Origin: Polytrichum commune
Lineage: Eukaryota; Streptophyta; Polytrichopsida; Polytrichales; Polytrichaceae
DNA length: 64,000 bases
Assembly (NCBI GenBank): GCA_950295325.1
Contig: OX485803.1
Location: 72,367,554 to 72,431,553, forward strand
Reading direction: 5' to 3'
Below the pieces are notes generated by a model. It was given only the letters and a program-made list of their open reading frames with translations, was not told the DNA's origin and made no database searches. Position 1 is the first letter of the stretch; each line of letters begins with the position of its first letter. Positions 35,271 to 45,760 of this stretch are shown here, piece by piece. A program made the translations under genes and the position numbers.

Positions 35271-36744
35271 TGTGAGGTAAAGTAGGCAACCCCCTTGGTT
35301 TCCAAGCCAAAGGGTTGAGTCGTGCTTACTTTTCGTTCACAAATACATTTTATAAGATTCGAAAGTCTTTTTGAGAGAAAAGATAATAGTTAGCCTCTTA
35401 AGTATCCGATTAGTCCAACTTAAGCTTAGTTACCTTGGAATAGGCAACCTAGACCCTTTTAATGTAGCTAAACTACTAAAAATCAATGCAAAGAATACCA
35501 AATGCTTAATAAAACTTCTAACTAATCAAAAAGGAATATGAAGAAAGAAGAAATACATGAGCTGCCTCACGGAAACCCTCATAACTTTTGGACAGAGTTT
35601 TAGTTTTACGCAAGATTAGGATGCAAGGATAGATAACTTCAAGTCCTACCTAGAAATATAAAACTTGTAGAAAATGGCCCAACCAGCTAACCGGGGTGAA
35701 GCTTCAAAGTCAGCAGTGCTACATCAGGAGCTGTCTCACGGAAACACTTATAACTTCTAGACAGAATTTTAGATGTGCATGAAACTAATTTTGTTGGAAA
35801 GACAATTTTATTATCTATCTATGCATATAAAATAAATTGAAATCAGATTTATTGGTAAGACGTGGCAATCCTCTAAAGTACGCTGTCCTATATGATTCAA
35901 GTTGCTAACTAATTTTCATTCTATATAAACTAAGGTTGCTTCACTAACAAGTAAAGAAGAGGTGAGGAATGTGAATGTCATACAAAGAGGAAAATACTAA
36001 TAAAACTATAAGAGAATATTTTATTTGAAAGATAGAAACACTTACTCCTTCTCAAGGAGTACAACCACTCCCCCTACTAACTACTAACTACTAACTACTA
36101 ATAGAAGTCGGGGACACCTAAGTTGGCGAGATAGATACTAAGCGTCGAGAAGGTTGAGGCTCGAAGGGCCCGAGACCGATGAAGTGGAATAGTGGTAATG
36201 CTTGATGGAGTTTCGATGCCTCTTAAATAGGTGGTCGAGGTAGACACTCCGTGGTATTCCGTCTTGCCACGTCTACCCTCGCATTGGATCCGTTTAGGCT
36301 TTGTTGATCTTTCGCATTGGATCCGCTTAGACTTTGTTGATCTTTCGCATTGGATCCGCTTAGATCCATTTTGACTTAGTAGTGCCCAAAGACACTTGTC
36401 AACTTGGATCTTCTCTCGTCGAAGCGAATCGGCTTGGTCAAACGTGCATCCATCTAGTCCACGTTGTTTTGCTCCACTCCTTTAACCCGTTGTCGCGTAG
36501 TCACTTTGGATTTAGCCCTTAGCTAAGTCAATCTTAGCCTTACCAACCACTTAAATCTTGCCCTAGCTAAGTCAATCCTCACATAGTCCTATAATATTCC
36601 GTTAATGCTTGTCCTATTAGGATTTACTTACTAGGCTAGTTTCTAACTCCCAACTTACCTAACCGACCTCATATTTACTATCTAAAGTCTATTTACCACT
36701 TATATTAGGTTAATTCGATAAAGGAATCAAAATAAACCTTCACA
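35271..36744 (+). mobile_element. Solo LTR, family R3, 1,474 bp
   Basis: Starts TGTGAGGTAAAG and ends ACCTTCACA. It is flanked by the 5-bp duplication CTAGA (35266-35270 and 36745-36749) and sits inside the R2 LTR. A small array CTACTAACTACTAACTACTA lies near 36070, and a repeated GCATTGGATCCG near 36282-36360. Confidence 0.92.
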
Positions 36745-36910
36745 CTAGAGTGCTAGTGGCTTATATGGGTGAGGTGTTGTGGCCTCACCCACCCGAAGTC
36801 GAAGGACATGGCCTACATGAACATTGGCCCAATGTGAGGGCATAGTTGCCTAGTATGCTTCAGGTTGTTGTAGTGTTGCTCCGGCAACGTGATGATCAAC
36901 ATAAGATTGG
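36745..36910 (+). mobile_element. R2 3' LTR, part 2
   Basis: R2 LTR sequence resumes (GCTTATATGGGTGAGGTG) and runs to GATTGG at 36910, where element R4 is inserted. Confidence 0.8.
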
Positions 36911-37726
36911 TGTCACGTGAGGTGACATCGGGGGCTAAGTTACGTCAATTTAGGAGTAAATGGACTCCATTAGGAGTCCATGTGTGTTGGGATGAGTAAC
37001 GGACTCCATTGGGAGTCCTAGTTAGTTGTTCATCCACTCCATGGATGAACTCCACATAGGATTGGGGTTGTATGGAGAGGAGGGCCTATTGACTTGCCAT
37101 TGTTGTCAAATCAAGTCTTGTGAGTGTGTTTTGAGAGAGAGAGAGTTTGTTGTTGCTTTCTCATGGCTATGGTGTAGTAGATTATGAGTAAAGCCTTTGC
37201 ATTCTTTCTCCACCACTTGCACTCTTGGATTCTCCCTTCGTGGAGTGAGAGATAGCTTGACTCTTGTGTGTGAATTTTAGAGTTTCTTAAGCTTTGTAAG
37301 GAGACATTTTAGTTTCTTAAGCTTGGAGAGAGAAACCCTCATACTTGACAACAAACGCTCAAATTTTTCATTTTTGGTTGTATTTCTGAGTTAGAATGGC
37401 CCAGTATTGAGAGCAAATGAGTGATACAAGTGTTTGAAAGCTTAGTTTGTCATTTCTTGCAACCCTCAAGAAGATTTTGAGAGAAATCTTCCCATTTTTC
37501 TTTTGTTGTCTCTTTGTGTTTTCTTCAAGTGTTGATGGTTGAATCTTGAGATTCTATTTGGTCTTAAGATTCTCAAATCACATTATTCTTGCTTGCAATT
37601 TGTAAAAGAAAAGTTTAATTTTTTTAAATTTACAAACAAACACAAACCAAACTTACAATCCGAATTTTTTTTTATAATTTTTTTTGAGCTCCGGAGCTCC
37701 ACGGACACTCTTGGAGCTCCAATTCT

Positions 37727-37880
37727 GCACCCTGGGCGGCCAAATCCCGGGCCGGGGGCGGGCGGGCGGCGCCAGCCGGGCCCCGCGGCCAAGTGGGAGC
37801 GGGCCAGGCGGGCGGGCGTCGGCCGGGCCCCACCGGCGGGCGGACGCCGGCCAAGCCTGGCTGGCTTAGGCCCAGGTAAG
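37727..37880 (+). other. GC-rich island with a splice donor in the R4 leader
   Basis: About 150 bases of nearly pure G+C (for example GGGCGGGCGGGCGGCGCCAG) surrounded by T-rich leader sequence. It ends in CCCAG|GTAAGC (donor at 37876), followed by poly-T. A matching acceptor TAGTTGCAG ends at 38541, 19 bases before the ATG at 38561, so a leader intron of 666 bases is likely. Confidence 0.6.
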
Positions 37881-38560
37881 CTAACTTACCTTTGTTTTTT
37901 TTTTTTTTTAATTTTTTTGTTTGTTTGTTTGTTTTTTTTTTTTGTTTTTTTCTGTTTTTTTTTAAATTTTTTTTTTCAAAAACAAAAAACAAAAAAAACA
38001 ACACCCCTTTATTTTATTTTATTTATAGTATTTTATAGTATTTTATTTACTTTTATATTCACATTTTTTACTTTCCCCTTTCATACTTGGCATTTGACTC
38101 TCACAACTTTGAGGCTCAAATTTGGGGGCATACTAGCTCCGATTGGAGTGAAATTTGAGCCTATCTTGTGTGAAATTTGCCAAGGAATCCAATGGTGTAA
38201 TTGGATTGTTGATTGGAATTCAAAATCATTGCTGAAATTATTAATTTCAACTCTGATTTTTGTTTTTGGGAGCAAATTAACTCCGATTGAAGTGAAATTT
38301 GAGCCTAATTTGTGTGAAATCTTCCTAGGAGTCCATTGGTGCACTTAGTTTGATGATTGGAGTCCATAATCACCTTGGAAATGAGCATTTTCAACGCTGA
38401 TTTTTAATTGTAATTACCAATCTCAAACCTTTGCACAATTTTGGAATTCTGGAGGCATATACATTTGGCATTTGGCAAGGGATTGCCATTTAGATAGCCC
38501 GCAACAGGTGCAGGTTGCCATTACCTTGTAGATAGTTGCAGGTACTCAAGTGATTATTTT

Positions 38561-41500
38561 ATGGTGCAAACTAGGAGCCGATATTATCGATCTCCATCAC
38601 CAGATTACTTGGAGGACGTGCATACCACAAATCTTGAGCCAGAGGTAGATACCAACGAGGCTTTTGAGCCTATTTCGGCGTTGGAAACTACTAGTAGGCT
38701 TCGGATTTGGAGTGTCGGCACGTTCGACGAAATGGAGGACAATCGCCACAATTCAGTGCGTGATCGGTTCTCAGGTCGAGCTGGGGGAATTTCCTTGCCC
38801 GATTGGAAACTCCGGTTTCGTACTTGGATTAAGGAGAAACGCCAAAGGTCTTCCAATTTCAATGATTGGTATGCCTTTGAACTTCTGCCTCAGCATTTGG
38901 AGTATGAGGCACTCCAAACTTACGAACGCTGGACAGAGGGTCATCAACGACAACTTCGGGAGGTGGAGCAGTATTGGGAGGCCCGGGTTGAACTTATTTC
39001 AGCCCTTAAAGATGGGGCGATTGCCACCTTAGCTCCACCTACCTTAAAGGAGGAGGATCCACTGGAGGAGTCTGAGGACCAAGAACTGGCATTTGGGCCA
39101 ATGGTGGCTGGCAGTAGCACGGCTACCCTTTCACGGATGGCACGTGCTACACAGGCAGCATTGACGGCTGTTGGTCCACCACCTCCGTTTAATCCCCTTA
39201 CTGAATTTGTCGCACATTTGGAAGTGGAGTATGGTGGGTTTCGGCGAGACCAAATGCAGCGCATCCAGGATTTCCGCCGAGAGAAGGATGATACTCCACG
39301 GACCATGTATACGCGACTCGCGCGATTTGCGGTGGAGTCGGAAGGTGTTTTTGCTGAGAGTCAGCTTGTTAAAATCTTTTTGTCTAAGATTGACAAGCGG
39401 CTACTTGAGTTGGCATCACCTCGGATTATCCTCGACTACGAGGGCCGAGCTACGCTTGCACAAGCGTTTGCCGTGGTTGAGAGATGTGATCGGGCTCTTT
39501 GCCAACATGATGCCACGGATATGGTATCTTGGATGACAGAGAGTCCGAAACCAAGAAGAATTGTCACAGCTACTAGTAGTTTAGCTGAGACTCAACCCGT
39601 CAAGGAGCAAAAAATTTTGCATTGTTGGGGTTGTGGAGAAGCTGGTCATTCGAAGAATGATCCCAATTGTCCTAAGAAGAAGAAAACTCAGCCTTTGGGA
39701 AAATTAAAACAAAAGATGGAACCAGTAAGGGCAGGGGACAATTCTAAGAAGAGACAATTAAAATGTAGCCATTGTGGTGGCACTAATCACGATGTGGATC
39801 ATTGTTTCCTACTTCATCCTGAGATGCGGCCTGCCAGTTATGTCATTGGAAAGTCTCCAAGGGAGCAAAGTCCTGAGGCTAAGGTGGCAGAGCTTGAGCA
39901 AAAGCTCAAATCTTCTGCATCTTTTGCTCAAATTTTTGAGCCGCATGTGGGTGGTGGCACCTCGGGTTCGGACATGTATATGTTTGGAGCAGCTGGAGAG
40001 GTGGTGGCGGCGGCGTCTACTCGCTCACAAACATTGGCAGATGCGGTGGCTTCCACGAGTGGTGGTAGCAATGAGGTGCTACATCCTCGCCATGCCGGAC
40101 CAGCTGATCAAATTGGTCAAGCACGTTTACCTCTTTCATTTGGATTGGTAGACACCACTGTTGTTGGGGCTAAAAACCCTGTACCTTTGAGAGATGGGGA
40201 TTCCATCTCGAAGGATGTTACGCAGGCATTGGCATATAAAATTCTCCATATGCCAATTTTCTCAGGTTCGGAGTTTATGGCTTCGGATTTCAAGTCTGCT
40301 GCAGTTTTTCATTTAGCTGGGAGAATGTTAGAAGGTAAGGCGGATTTGCCATCCCTTCAAGTATCCCAAGCTGTGGTTGACGTACCTGTGGCTGAGGAGG
40401 TGGAGGACTTAGCCAATTTGCGAGCAAGTCTTGCGGATGCGGCGATCATTGCTTTTGGTAAGCAAACTGATATTCCTCCAGCATCAATTTCAGCAGTGGA
40501 TACGTCATTTTCGAATTATGCGTCGGGAGCGGCATATCTTGCAGACATTTCTGCAAGGCCTGCTCGCGAACGGCATAATTTGCAACCTGGAGTTGTACGG
40601 CTGATGAACGACAAATCTTTGTTTGTCGTTTCACGCACGGATATGCCCACTATCCGTGCTACACCACTGAAAGTTATGATGGATTCCGGTGCTCAACCGG
40701 TTATGATTGGCAAAGGACTTGCTGACAGTCTTGGATTGACGCCAGCAAGTTTGGATCCTTGTCCATTCACTATTGTGACTTCAGTAGGGGGCACTGAACG
40801 TGCAACAGGTTACACCAAGGCACCGCTACGTTTGATTTTTCATGTGGGGGCAGGGCCTACTTACACTCATTTGTCAATGAAGTGTGTTGTTACTAATGCT
40901 ACCAACTATGATATACTTGTTGGTCAGCAAGCTCTTTACCCACTTGGCTTTGGTTTGGATAATTGGACGGAAGAGGCATGGATTAGACCGGGATGGTCCA
41001 CTGGAGATGGCAGGAAGGTATTTATTCCCGTCACATTTGCAGCCACTGCTATCACTATGGTTGCGGAGGCAATGTTTGGTTGCAGCGGTTCAGTTGCAGA
41101 TTTGCCTTGTGCTCCAGTTTTATTGGAGGAAACAATGGACTACACTTGTAATGCGGCAAAACAACAATTTTTACCATCTTTTCAAATTCCTGCTCGACAT
41201 TTCAAGGATCCACCTCCACCATGGCGAACTCCTAAGGAGTTATCCGACCATTGTCGACACATTGTAGCGGATTTGGAGCTTGGAGAGGCACCCCCAACTT
41301 CATCCTCATTTTCTTTTGCTCAACCCATTCGTTGGCAACCATCACCTGAAGGTATTGTCCTTGTGGAGATCTTTGGAGGCATTGGCACAGGTTTGGCGGC
41401 AGTATTGGAAGCTGGAATTACAGTTTGGCGATATATTCATGTGGACAATGGGTATGCAGCCAACAGAGCCGTCCGACACCACATCCAACAATTGTTGTTG

Positions 41501-42658
41501 AGATACCCCGCACAATTGTCAGCCTCTGCCATTCATGGATGTTGTGGTCAACTTCCTCAAGATGTCACTATGATTAGTGATGAGGATTTGAGAAGGTTGG
41601 GCCACATGGATTTGATTATTGCAGGATGGCCTTGTCAAGGCCATTCGCGGGCAGGAACTGGCCAGGGATTGGATGATCCTAGGTCTAGTTTGTTTGCGGA
41701 TTTGATGCGATTGACGCAATGGTGGTTTACCCACCAATCAACTTCGCCAGGGTACATTTTCGAAAATGTACCATTATTGGGTGATACCCGGCACAAAGTG
41801 GTGAAGGATGGTGAGTACATTAACCAAATTCTGGGTACTCCAACATTTCTGGATGCTGCATCTTTGAGATCCTTTGCTCATCGGCCTCGTTGGTTTTGGA
41901 CCAACTTGGTATCACCTCGGGTGCTTTCAGTGGCGATTGCCCGCATTCCCCGCCTTATGGATCGCAAGGTGGATGACATTTTAAATGATCATCGTGTTTC
42001 CTTGGCAGTTACCAAGGATGACACCTTGTCATTTGCATTAATTAACAAGGTGGGAATTCCGAGAGGTGCACTACCTACTTTTGTGACATATCCCCAGTCT
42101 TTTGCATTTCGATCTCGTGGACCTGGCATGGTTTGGGATTCAAAATCCCAAACTTATGAGGAGCCTACAGCAGATGAGCGGGAACGCGCCATGGGTTTTC
42201 TTACAGGTACCACGGCTGCTCACGGGCTTCAGGAAGGTCAGAGACGTTTCCTATTGGGGCAAGCTATGGATCTTATTAGCATTGTGTGGATAATTGCAAT
42301 TTGTCTTGCTGCTCAACAACGTATGGATGACCAATTGCTTACTCTGAGGGCAGAGAACAATGGTCAGGGGGCAATGAAGCCGCAATCCAAGGATCACATT
42401 GAGATCAATGACACCGAGGGATTATTTCCTTTGAAACTTCATGTTGCGGGAGAGCTTCGAGCCCAACGTGTTTTTTCGGCTTTGGCCCAAAAGTTTGGGA
42501 AGTTGGAGGCCCATAAAATGTTTCCACTTCTATTTCTTGGTGATACTTCATATGTGGGTAGCTATTTAGCTACACAAACTGATTGTAGTGGAGAGGATAC
42601 GCATTTGGATTCAACTGCAGATGATGGAGGCAAAGGTGTTGCCCTCTCCACGGACTAG
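38561..42658 (+). CDS. R4 gag-protease-cytosine-5 DNA methyltransferase polyprotein
   Basis: 1,365 residues. Gag occupies about residues 1-450, with zinc knuckles CWGCGEAGHSKNDPNC (near 350) and CSHCGGTNHDVDHC (near 403). A retropepsin motif, MMDSGAQPVMIG, lies near 704. From about 930 comes a complete C5 methyltransferase in normal motif order: motif I VEIFGGIGTGLAAVLEAG, motif IV DLIIAGWPCQGHSRAG with the catalytic PCQ cysteine, motif VI FENV, motif VIII FAHRPRWFWTNL, and motif X QRRFLLGQAMD. HRPRWFWTN is closest to the DNMT3/DRM type. A C-terminal stretch of about 100 residues follows, of unknown role. The ORF ends at TAG in the context TAG CAA TCA, and the next frame is in phase. It presumably methylates element or target DNA; activity is inferred from intact motifs. 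Confidence 0.9.
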   Translation: MVQTRSRYYRSPSPDYLEDVHTTNLEPEVDTNEAFEPISALETTSRLRIWSVGTFDEMEDNRHNSVRDRFSGRAGGISLPDWKLRFRTWIKEKRQRSSNFNDWYAFELLPQHLEYEALQTYERWTEGHQRQLREVEQYWEARVELISALKDGAIATLAPPTLKEEDPLEESEDQELAFGPMVAGSSTATLSRMARATQAALTAVGPPPPFNPLTEFVAHLEVEYGGFRRDQMQRIQDFRREKDDTPRTMYTRLARFAVESEGVFAESQLVKIFLSKIDKRLLELASPRIILDYEGRATLAQAFAVVERCDRALCQHDATDMVSWMTESPKPRRIVTATSSLAETQPVKEQKILHCWGCGEAGHSKNDPNCPKKKKTQPLGKLKQKMEPVRAGDNSKKRQLKCSHCGGTNHDVDHCFLLHPEMRPASYVIGKSPREQSPEAKVAELEQKLKSSASFAQIFEPHVGGGTSGSDMYMFGAAGEVVAAASTRSQTLADAVASTSGGSNEVLHPRHAGPADQIGQARLPLSFGLVDTTVVGAKNPVPLRDGDSISKDVTQALAYKILHMPIFSGSEFMASDFKSAAVFHLAGRMLEGKADLPSLQVSQAVVDVPVAEEVEDLANLRASLADAAIIAFGKQTDIPPASISAVDTSFSNYASGAAYLADISARPARERHNLQPGVVRLMNDKSLFVVSRTDMPTIRATPLKVMMDSGAQPVMIGKGLADSLGLTPASLDPCPFTIVTSVGGTERATGYTKAPLRLIFHVGAGPTYTHLSMKCVVTNATNYDILVGQQALYPLGFGLDNWTEEAWIRPGWSTGDGRKVFIPVTFAATAITMVAEAMFGCSGSVADLPCAPVLLEETMDYTCNAAKQQFLPSFQIPARHFKDPPPPWRTPKELSDHCRHIVADLELGEAPPTSSSFSFAQPIRWQPSPEGIVLVEIFGGIGTGLAAVLEAGITVWRYIHVDNGYAANRAVRHHIQQLLLRYPAQLSASAIHGCCGQLPQDVTMISDEDLRRLGHMDLIIAGWPCQGHSRAGTGQGLDDPRSSLFADLMRLTQWWFTHQSTSPGYIFENVPLLGDTRHKVVKDGEYINQILGTPTFLDAASLRSFAHRPRWFWTNLVSPRVLSVAIARIPRLMDRKVDDILNDHRVSLAVTKDDTLSFALINKVGIPRGALPTFVTYPQSFAFRSRGPGMVWDSKSQTYEEPTADERERAMGFLTGTTAAHGLQEGQRRFLLGQAMDLISIVWIIAICLAAQQRMDDQLLTLRAENNGQGAMKPQSKDHIEINDTEGLFPLKLHVAGELRAQRVFSALAQKFGKLEAHKMFPLLFLGDTSYVGSYLATQTDCSGEDTHLDSTADDGGKGVALSTD

Positions 42659-42664
42659 CAATCA
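42656..42664 (+). promoter_or_regulatory. Probable programmed stop-codon readthrough site
   Basis: The gag-pro-DNMT frame ends GAC TAG CAA TCA CAG. The six bases after TAG fit the consensus CAR-YYA known to promote readthrough of UAG in plant viruses such as tobacco mosaic virus. The RT frame continues in the same phase with no further stop until 44597. Readthrough would give gag-pro-DNMT plus a smaller amount of the fusion with RT and integrase. Confidence 0.6.
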
Positions 42665-44599
42665 CAGGCTGTGCTGGCACCAAGTGGCAATCCTTCTATG
42701 AAGAAGGAAACCACGGAGTTTGACGATTGGCCAATTGAAGTGGGGCCAAAGCTTACTGGTGCCGAAGCACAAAAGGTACGGGCATTTATTCGCTCTTACC
42801 GTAATTGTTTTGCCTTTAGTCTTCATGATCTTGAAGGATATAAAGGTAAACCTGTTCGTATTCAACTTGAGGACGACCACCCTATTTTCAGACGGCCGTA
42901 CAGACTTAGTACCTCTGAAAGGTTGGGTGTTCAAACTCGATGTCAAGAGTTATTGGCAGCGGAATTGATTGAACTCTCCAATGGAGAGTATGCTTGTGCC
43001 ACGGTTATGCCGTCAAAGAATGATATCTTTGGCAACTGGACGGAAAAACGGATGTGTGGTGATTATCGTCCAGTCAACCGCAAGACCAAGTCGGATCGAT
43101 ATCCAATACCGATGCCGGAGGAGTTGTTTGATGCACTGGGATTTTCTAGAATCTTCAGCACTCTGGATTTGAGGTCTGGTTATCATCAATTACCTTTGTT
43201 GTTGGGTGATCGGGTGAAGACCGCATTTTGGGGAATTGATAAAGATGGCAAGGATCAACTTTATCATTGGAAATTTCTGCCATTTGGTCTCAAGAATGCA
43301 CCAGCTGAATTTCAGCGGGTGATGGATCAATTATTGGCTGGTTTGCCGTTTGCTAGATGTTACATTGATGATGTTATCATCTTTAGTAATAGTCCACAGG
43401 ATCATGTGAGACATTTGCAAGCGGTATTTGAACGACTTCAACGATGGGGACTCCGTTTACATCATGGAAAATGTAAGTTTTTCCATGATCAATTGCCCTA
43501 TTTAGGCCACATGATTGTTCCTGGCGGTCTTGGTGTGCAACAGGTGAAGGTGGATGCTTTGCACAAAATTCCCGCACCTAGTGATGTACCACGGCTTCGT
43601 GCATTTCTAGGATTGGCAAATTATTATAGGAGGTTTGTCAAAAACTTTAGTTTGATTGCCAAACCTCTTACCAGTTTCACGGGGAAAGACCAACCATGGA
43701 TTTGGAGTCGGGAACAACAACATGCATTTGATACATTGAAACAAAGGCTCGGTTCAGCGCCAGTGCTTCGACGCCCGGATGTGTCTAGAGCTTTTCAATT
43801 GCACACGGATTGGAGTGCAGTGGGATTGGGAGCGGTATTGACACAGAAAGATGAAGAGGAAAAGGAATATGTGGTGGCTTATGCATCTAGAAGCAATAAT
43901 AGTGCTGAATCTAATTATTCTTCTTATGAAGGCGAGGCCTTGGCGGCCGTTTGGGCCATTGCACATTTTCGACCTTATTTGTATGGGCAAAAGTTTACTT
44001 TGGTGACTGATCATCAGCCTTTAAAATGGCTTATGGAATCAGATAAGCTCACCGGGAAACTTGCTAGGTGGGCATTGTTACTTCAGGAATATGATTTTGA
44101 AGTTGTTCACCGAGCAGGAATTGCCAACTTGGATGCAGACGGATTGTCTCGCAATCCAAGTCCTTCAGATGAGGATTTAACTGGAGCCCGGTGGCATGGA
44201 GATTGTGATCGTGAGGCAGTGCCGGGTTGGCATGCTGCCACATATCTCACAATGATGTCGGGATTGGCTGCTGAGATCCTTGTAGAAGAACAGGATGAGG
44301 AGGTTGATAAATCTCTCGTTGTTAGTGATGTGTGGGAAGACCAGGCGGTCTTGCACAAACTTCAACAAGGGATATTTCCTCTTGGACTATCTGCTATGGA
44401 GCGAGATAGAGTTAGTCACCGGATAACAAGGTTTCGTTGGGCAAACAATTTGTTATTTCGTGTGTGGCCGAACGGAACGAGGCGCATCGTTTCAAGGCCA
44501 GATCAAAGAGCTTCTTTGGTACGGCAACTCTATGTTGCGCAACCAATATTGGTGGACTGGTATGTATCAACAGGTTGCCACTTATGTTTCTCGGTGTGA
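42659..44599 (+). CDS. R4 reverse transcriptase and RNase H
   Basis: In phase with the upstream ORF after the TAG, with no need of its own ATG. RT motifs are KRMCGDYRPVNRKTKSD, LDLRSGYHQL, FLPFGLKNAPAEFQRVMD and the catalytic CYIDDVIIF (near 43370). The connection has FLGLANYYRRFV. RNase H shows LHTDWSAVGLGAVL, YEGEALAAVWAI, TDHQPLKWL and NLDADGLSRNP. All key acidic residues look intact. The frame then enters the integrase zinc domain and ends early (44599), because sequence around the two histidines is missing or shifted. It continues in other frames. Confidence 0.9.
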   Translation, partial: QSQAVLAPSGNPSMKKETTEFDDWPIEVGPKLTGAEAQKVRAFIRSYRNCFAFSLHDLEGYKGKPVRIQLEDDHPIFRRPYRLSTSERLGVQTRCQELLAAELIELSNGEYACATVMPSKNDIFGNWTEKRMCGDYRPVNRKTKSDRYPIPMPEELFDALGFSRIFSTLDLRSGYHQLPLLLGDRVKTAFWGIDKDGKDQLYHWKFLPFGLKNAPAEFQRVMDQLLAGLPFARCYIDDVIIFSNSPQDHVRHLQAVFERLQRWGLRLHHGKCKFFHDQLPYLGHMIVPGGLGVQQVKVDALHKIPAPSDVPRLRAFLGLANYYRRFVKNFSLIAKPLTSFTGKDQPWIWSREQQHAFDTLKQRLGSAPVLRRPDVSRAFQLHTDWSAVGLGAVLTQKDEEEKEYVVAYASRSNNSAESNYSSYEGEALAAVWAIAHFRPYLYGQKFTLVTDHQPLKWLMESDKLTGKLARWALLLQEYDFEVVHRAGIANLDADGLSRNPSPSDEDLTGARWHGDCDREAVPGWHAATYLTMMSGLAAEILVEEQDEEVDKSLVVSDVWEDQAVLHKLQQGIFPLGLSAMERDRVSHRITRFRWANNLLFRVWPNGTRRIVSRPDQRASLVRQLYVAQPILVDWYVSTGCHLCFSV

Positions 44600-45760
44600 A
44601 GTATGTGACCGGGTCAGGTCAAGTTTTAATACTTTGTCACCTCAACTTCAGCCTTTACCTATTATGGGCTTGGGATATCGTTGGTCTTTGGATTTTGCCG
44701 GACCGCTTACTATCACTCCACGTGGTTCCAAGTATGTGCTTGTGATGGTGGAGCATTTTAGTAAGTGGATTGAACTCGTGGCTCTTCCCAAAATTCCTCA
44801 GAATTGGCGGCTATGGCATTTCTTGATCGAGTTTTGGCACAGTTTGGAGCACCTGCAGAGGTGTTGACAGATCAAGGGAGAGAATTCCTTGGATCTTTCG
44901 AGGCTTTGTGTACCAAGGCTTTGATTGATCATTGGACAACTTCCAGAGATCACCCTGAGGCAGATGGCTTAGTTGAACGAGTTGTTCAGACGGTTAAGCA
45001 CGGTTTGCGGAAGTATGGATTGCTTCATGGCAACCATCGCGATTGGGATTTGATGTTACCATGGATAACAATGGGTTATCGTTTCAGCAAGCAAGCATCT
45101 TTGGCATCCTATAGTCCTTACCAACTCTTGTATGGACGGGAACCAATTTTATCTAACTCGGTGCGAGAGAAATTGGCTCCCGTGGTAAAGTTGGATGATC
45201 CAGATGTTTGGGCTCAATGTCTTCATGACCGAGCAACGTTCTTCCAAAAGGCCATGCCTATGGCTATGGAGAACTTAAATATTGCTCAACATCGTGATAC
45301 ATTACGGTATGCCCGGATTCGCAGTGGAGCTTATCGACCTCAGGTTCGTAGATTTTCCAAGGGGGATTATGTTTACTTGCAACGGGAGGCGCCTACGACA
45401 TTGGATGTCAAGGCTGGGCGCACGATTTTGCGGGTAAAAGATGTCTTGCCAAGTGGTATATTATTGCTTGAAGGCAAGGATGGACGGGAATGTCGTGAGC
45501 ATTCAAAGAATTGTGCTCCATGTCACCTTCCCATCGACGGCTCTGTGCATCCCGAGTTGGCGGTTGTACCACAGGGTCTGCTTTGTTATGTTTGTGGAGA
45601 GAAGAAAGGAGCTGCAACAATGTTATTGTGCGACCAATGTCAACGTGGATGGCACATGGCATGTTTGACACCTCCCCTTTTGAGTCTTCCTTCTGGCAAT
45701 TGGGTTTGTCCTCGTTGTCGGAAAGCCTCTCATTCCGTGGCCGTTAATGGTCATGATTGA
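44520..45760 (+). pseudogene. R4 integrase, broken in two places, with C-terminal PHD finger
   Basis: The integrase is spread over three frames. After LVRQLY the expected H-x-H part is missing and YWWTGMYQQVATYVSRCEVC resumes in the next frame (44540-44800) with SLDFAGPL, the first catalytic Asp. A one-base loss near 44802 moves to the third frame (44804-45760), which has LTDQGREF and GLVERVVQT, the second Asp and the Glu (34 residues between). Then come the C-terminal domain (VRRFSKGDYVYLQRE) and a PHD finger, CYVC ... CDQC-QRGWHMAC ... GNWVCPRC, at about 45582-45730. The PHD finger takes the place of the chromodomain of chromoviruses. This copy should be unable to integrate by itself. Confidence 0.85.

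Noticed and set aside
37539-38348. 269-codon ORF across the R4 leader
   Set aside because: Its content is poly-Phe from T runs and Gly/Arg/Pro from the GC island. The candidate intron spans most of it.
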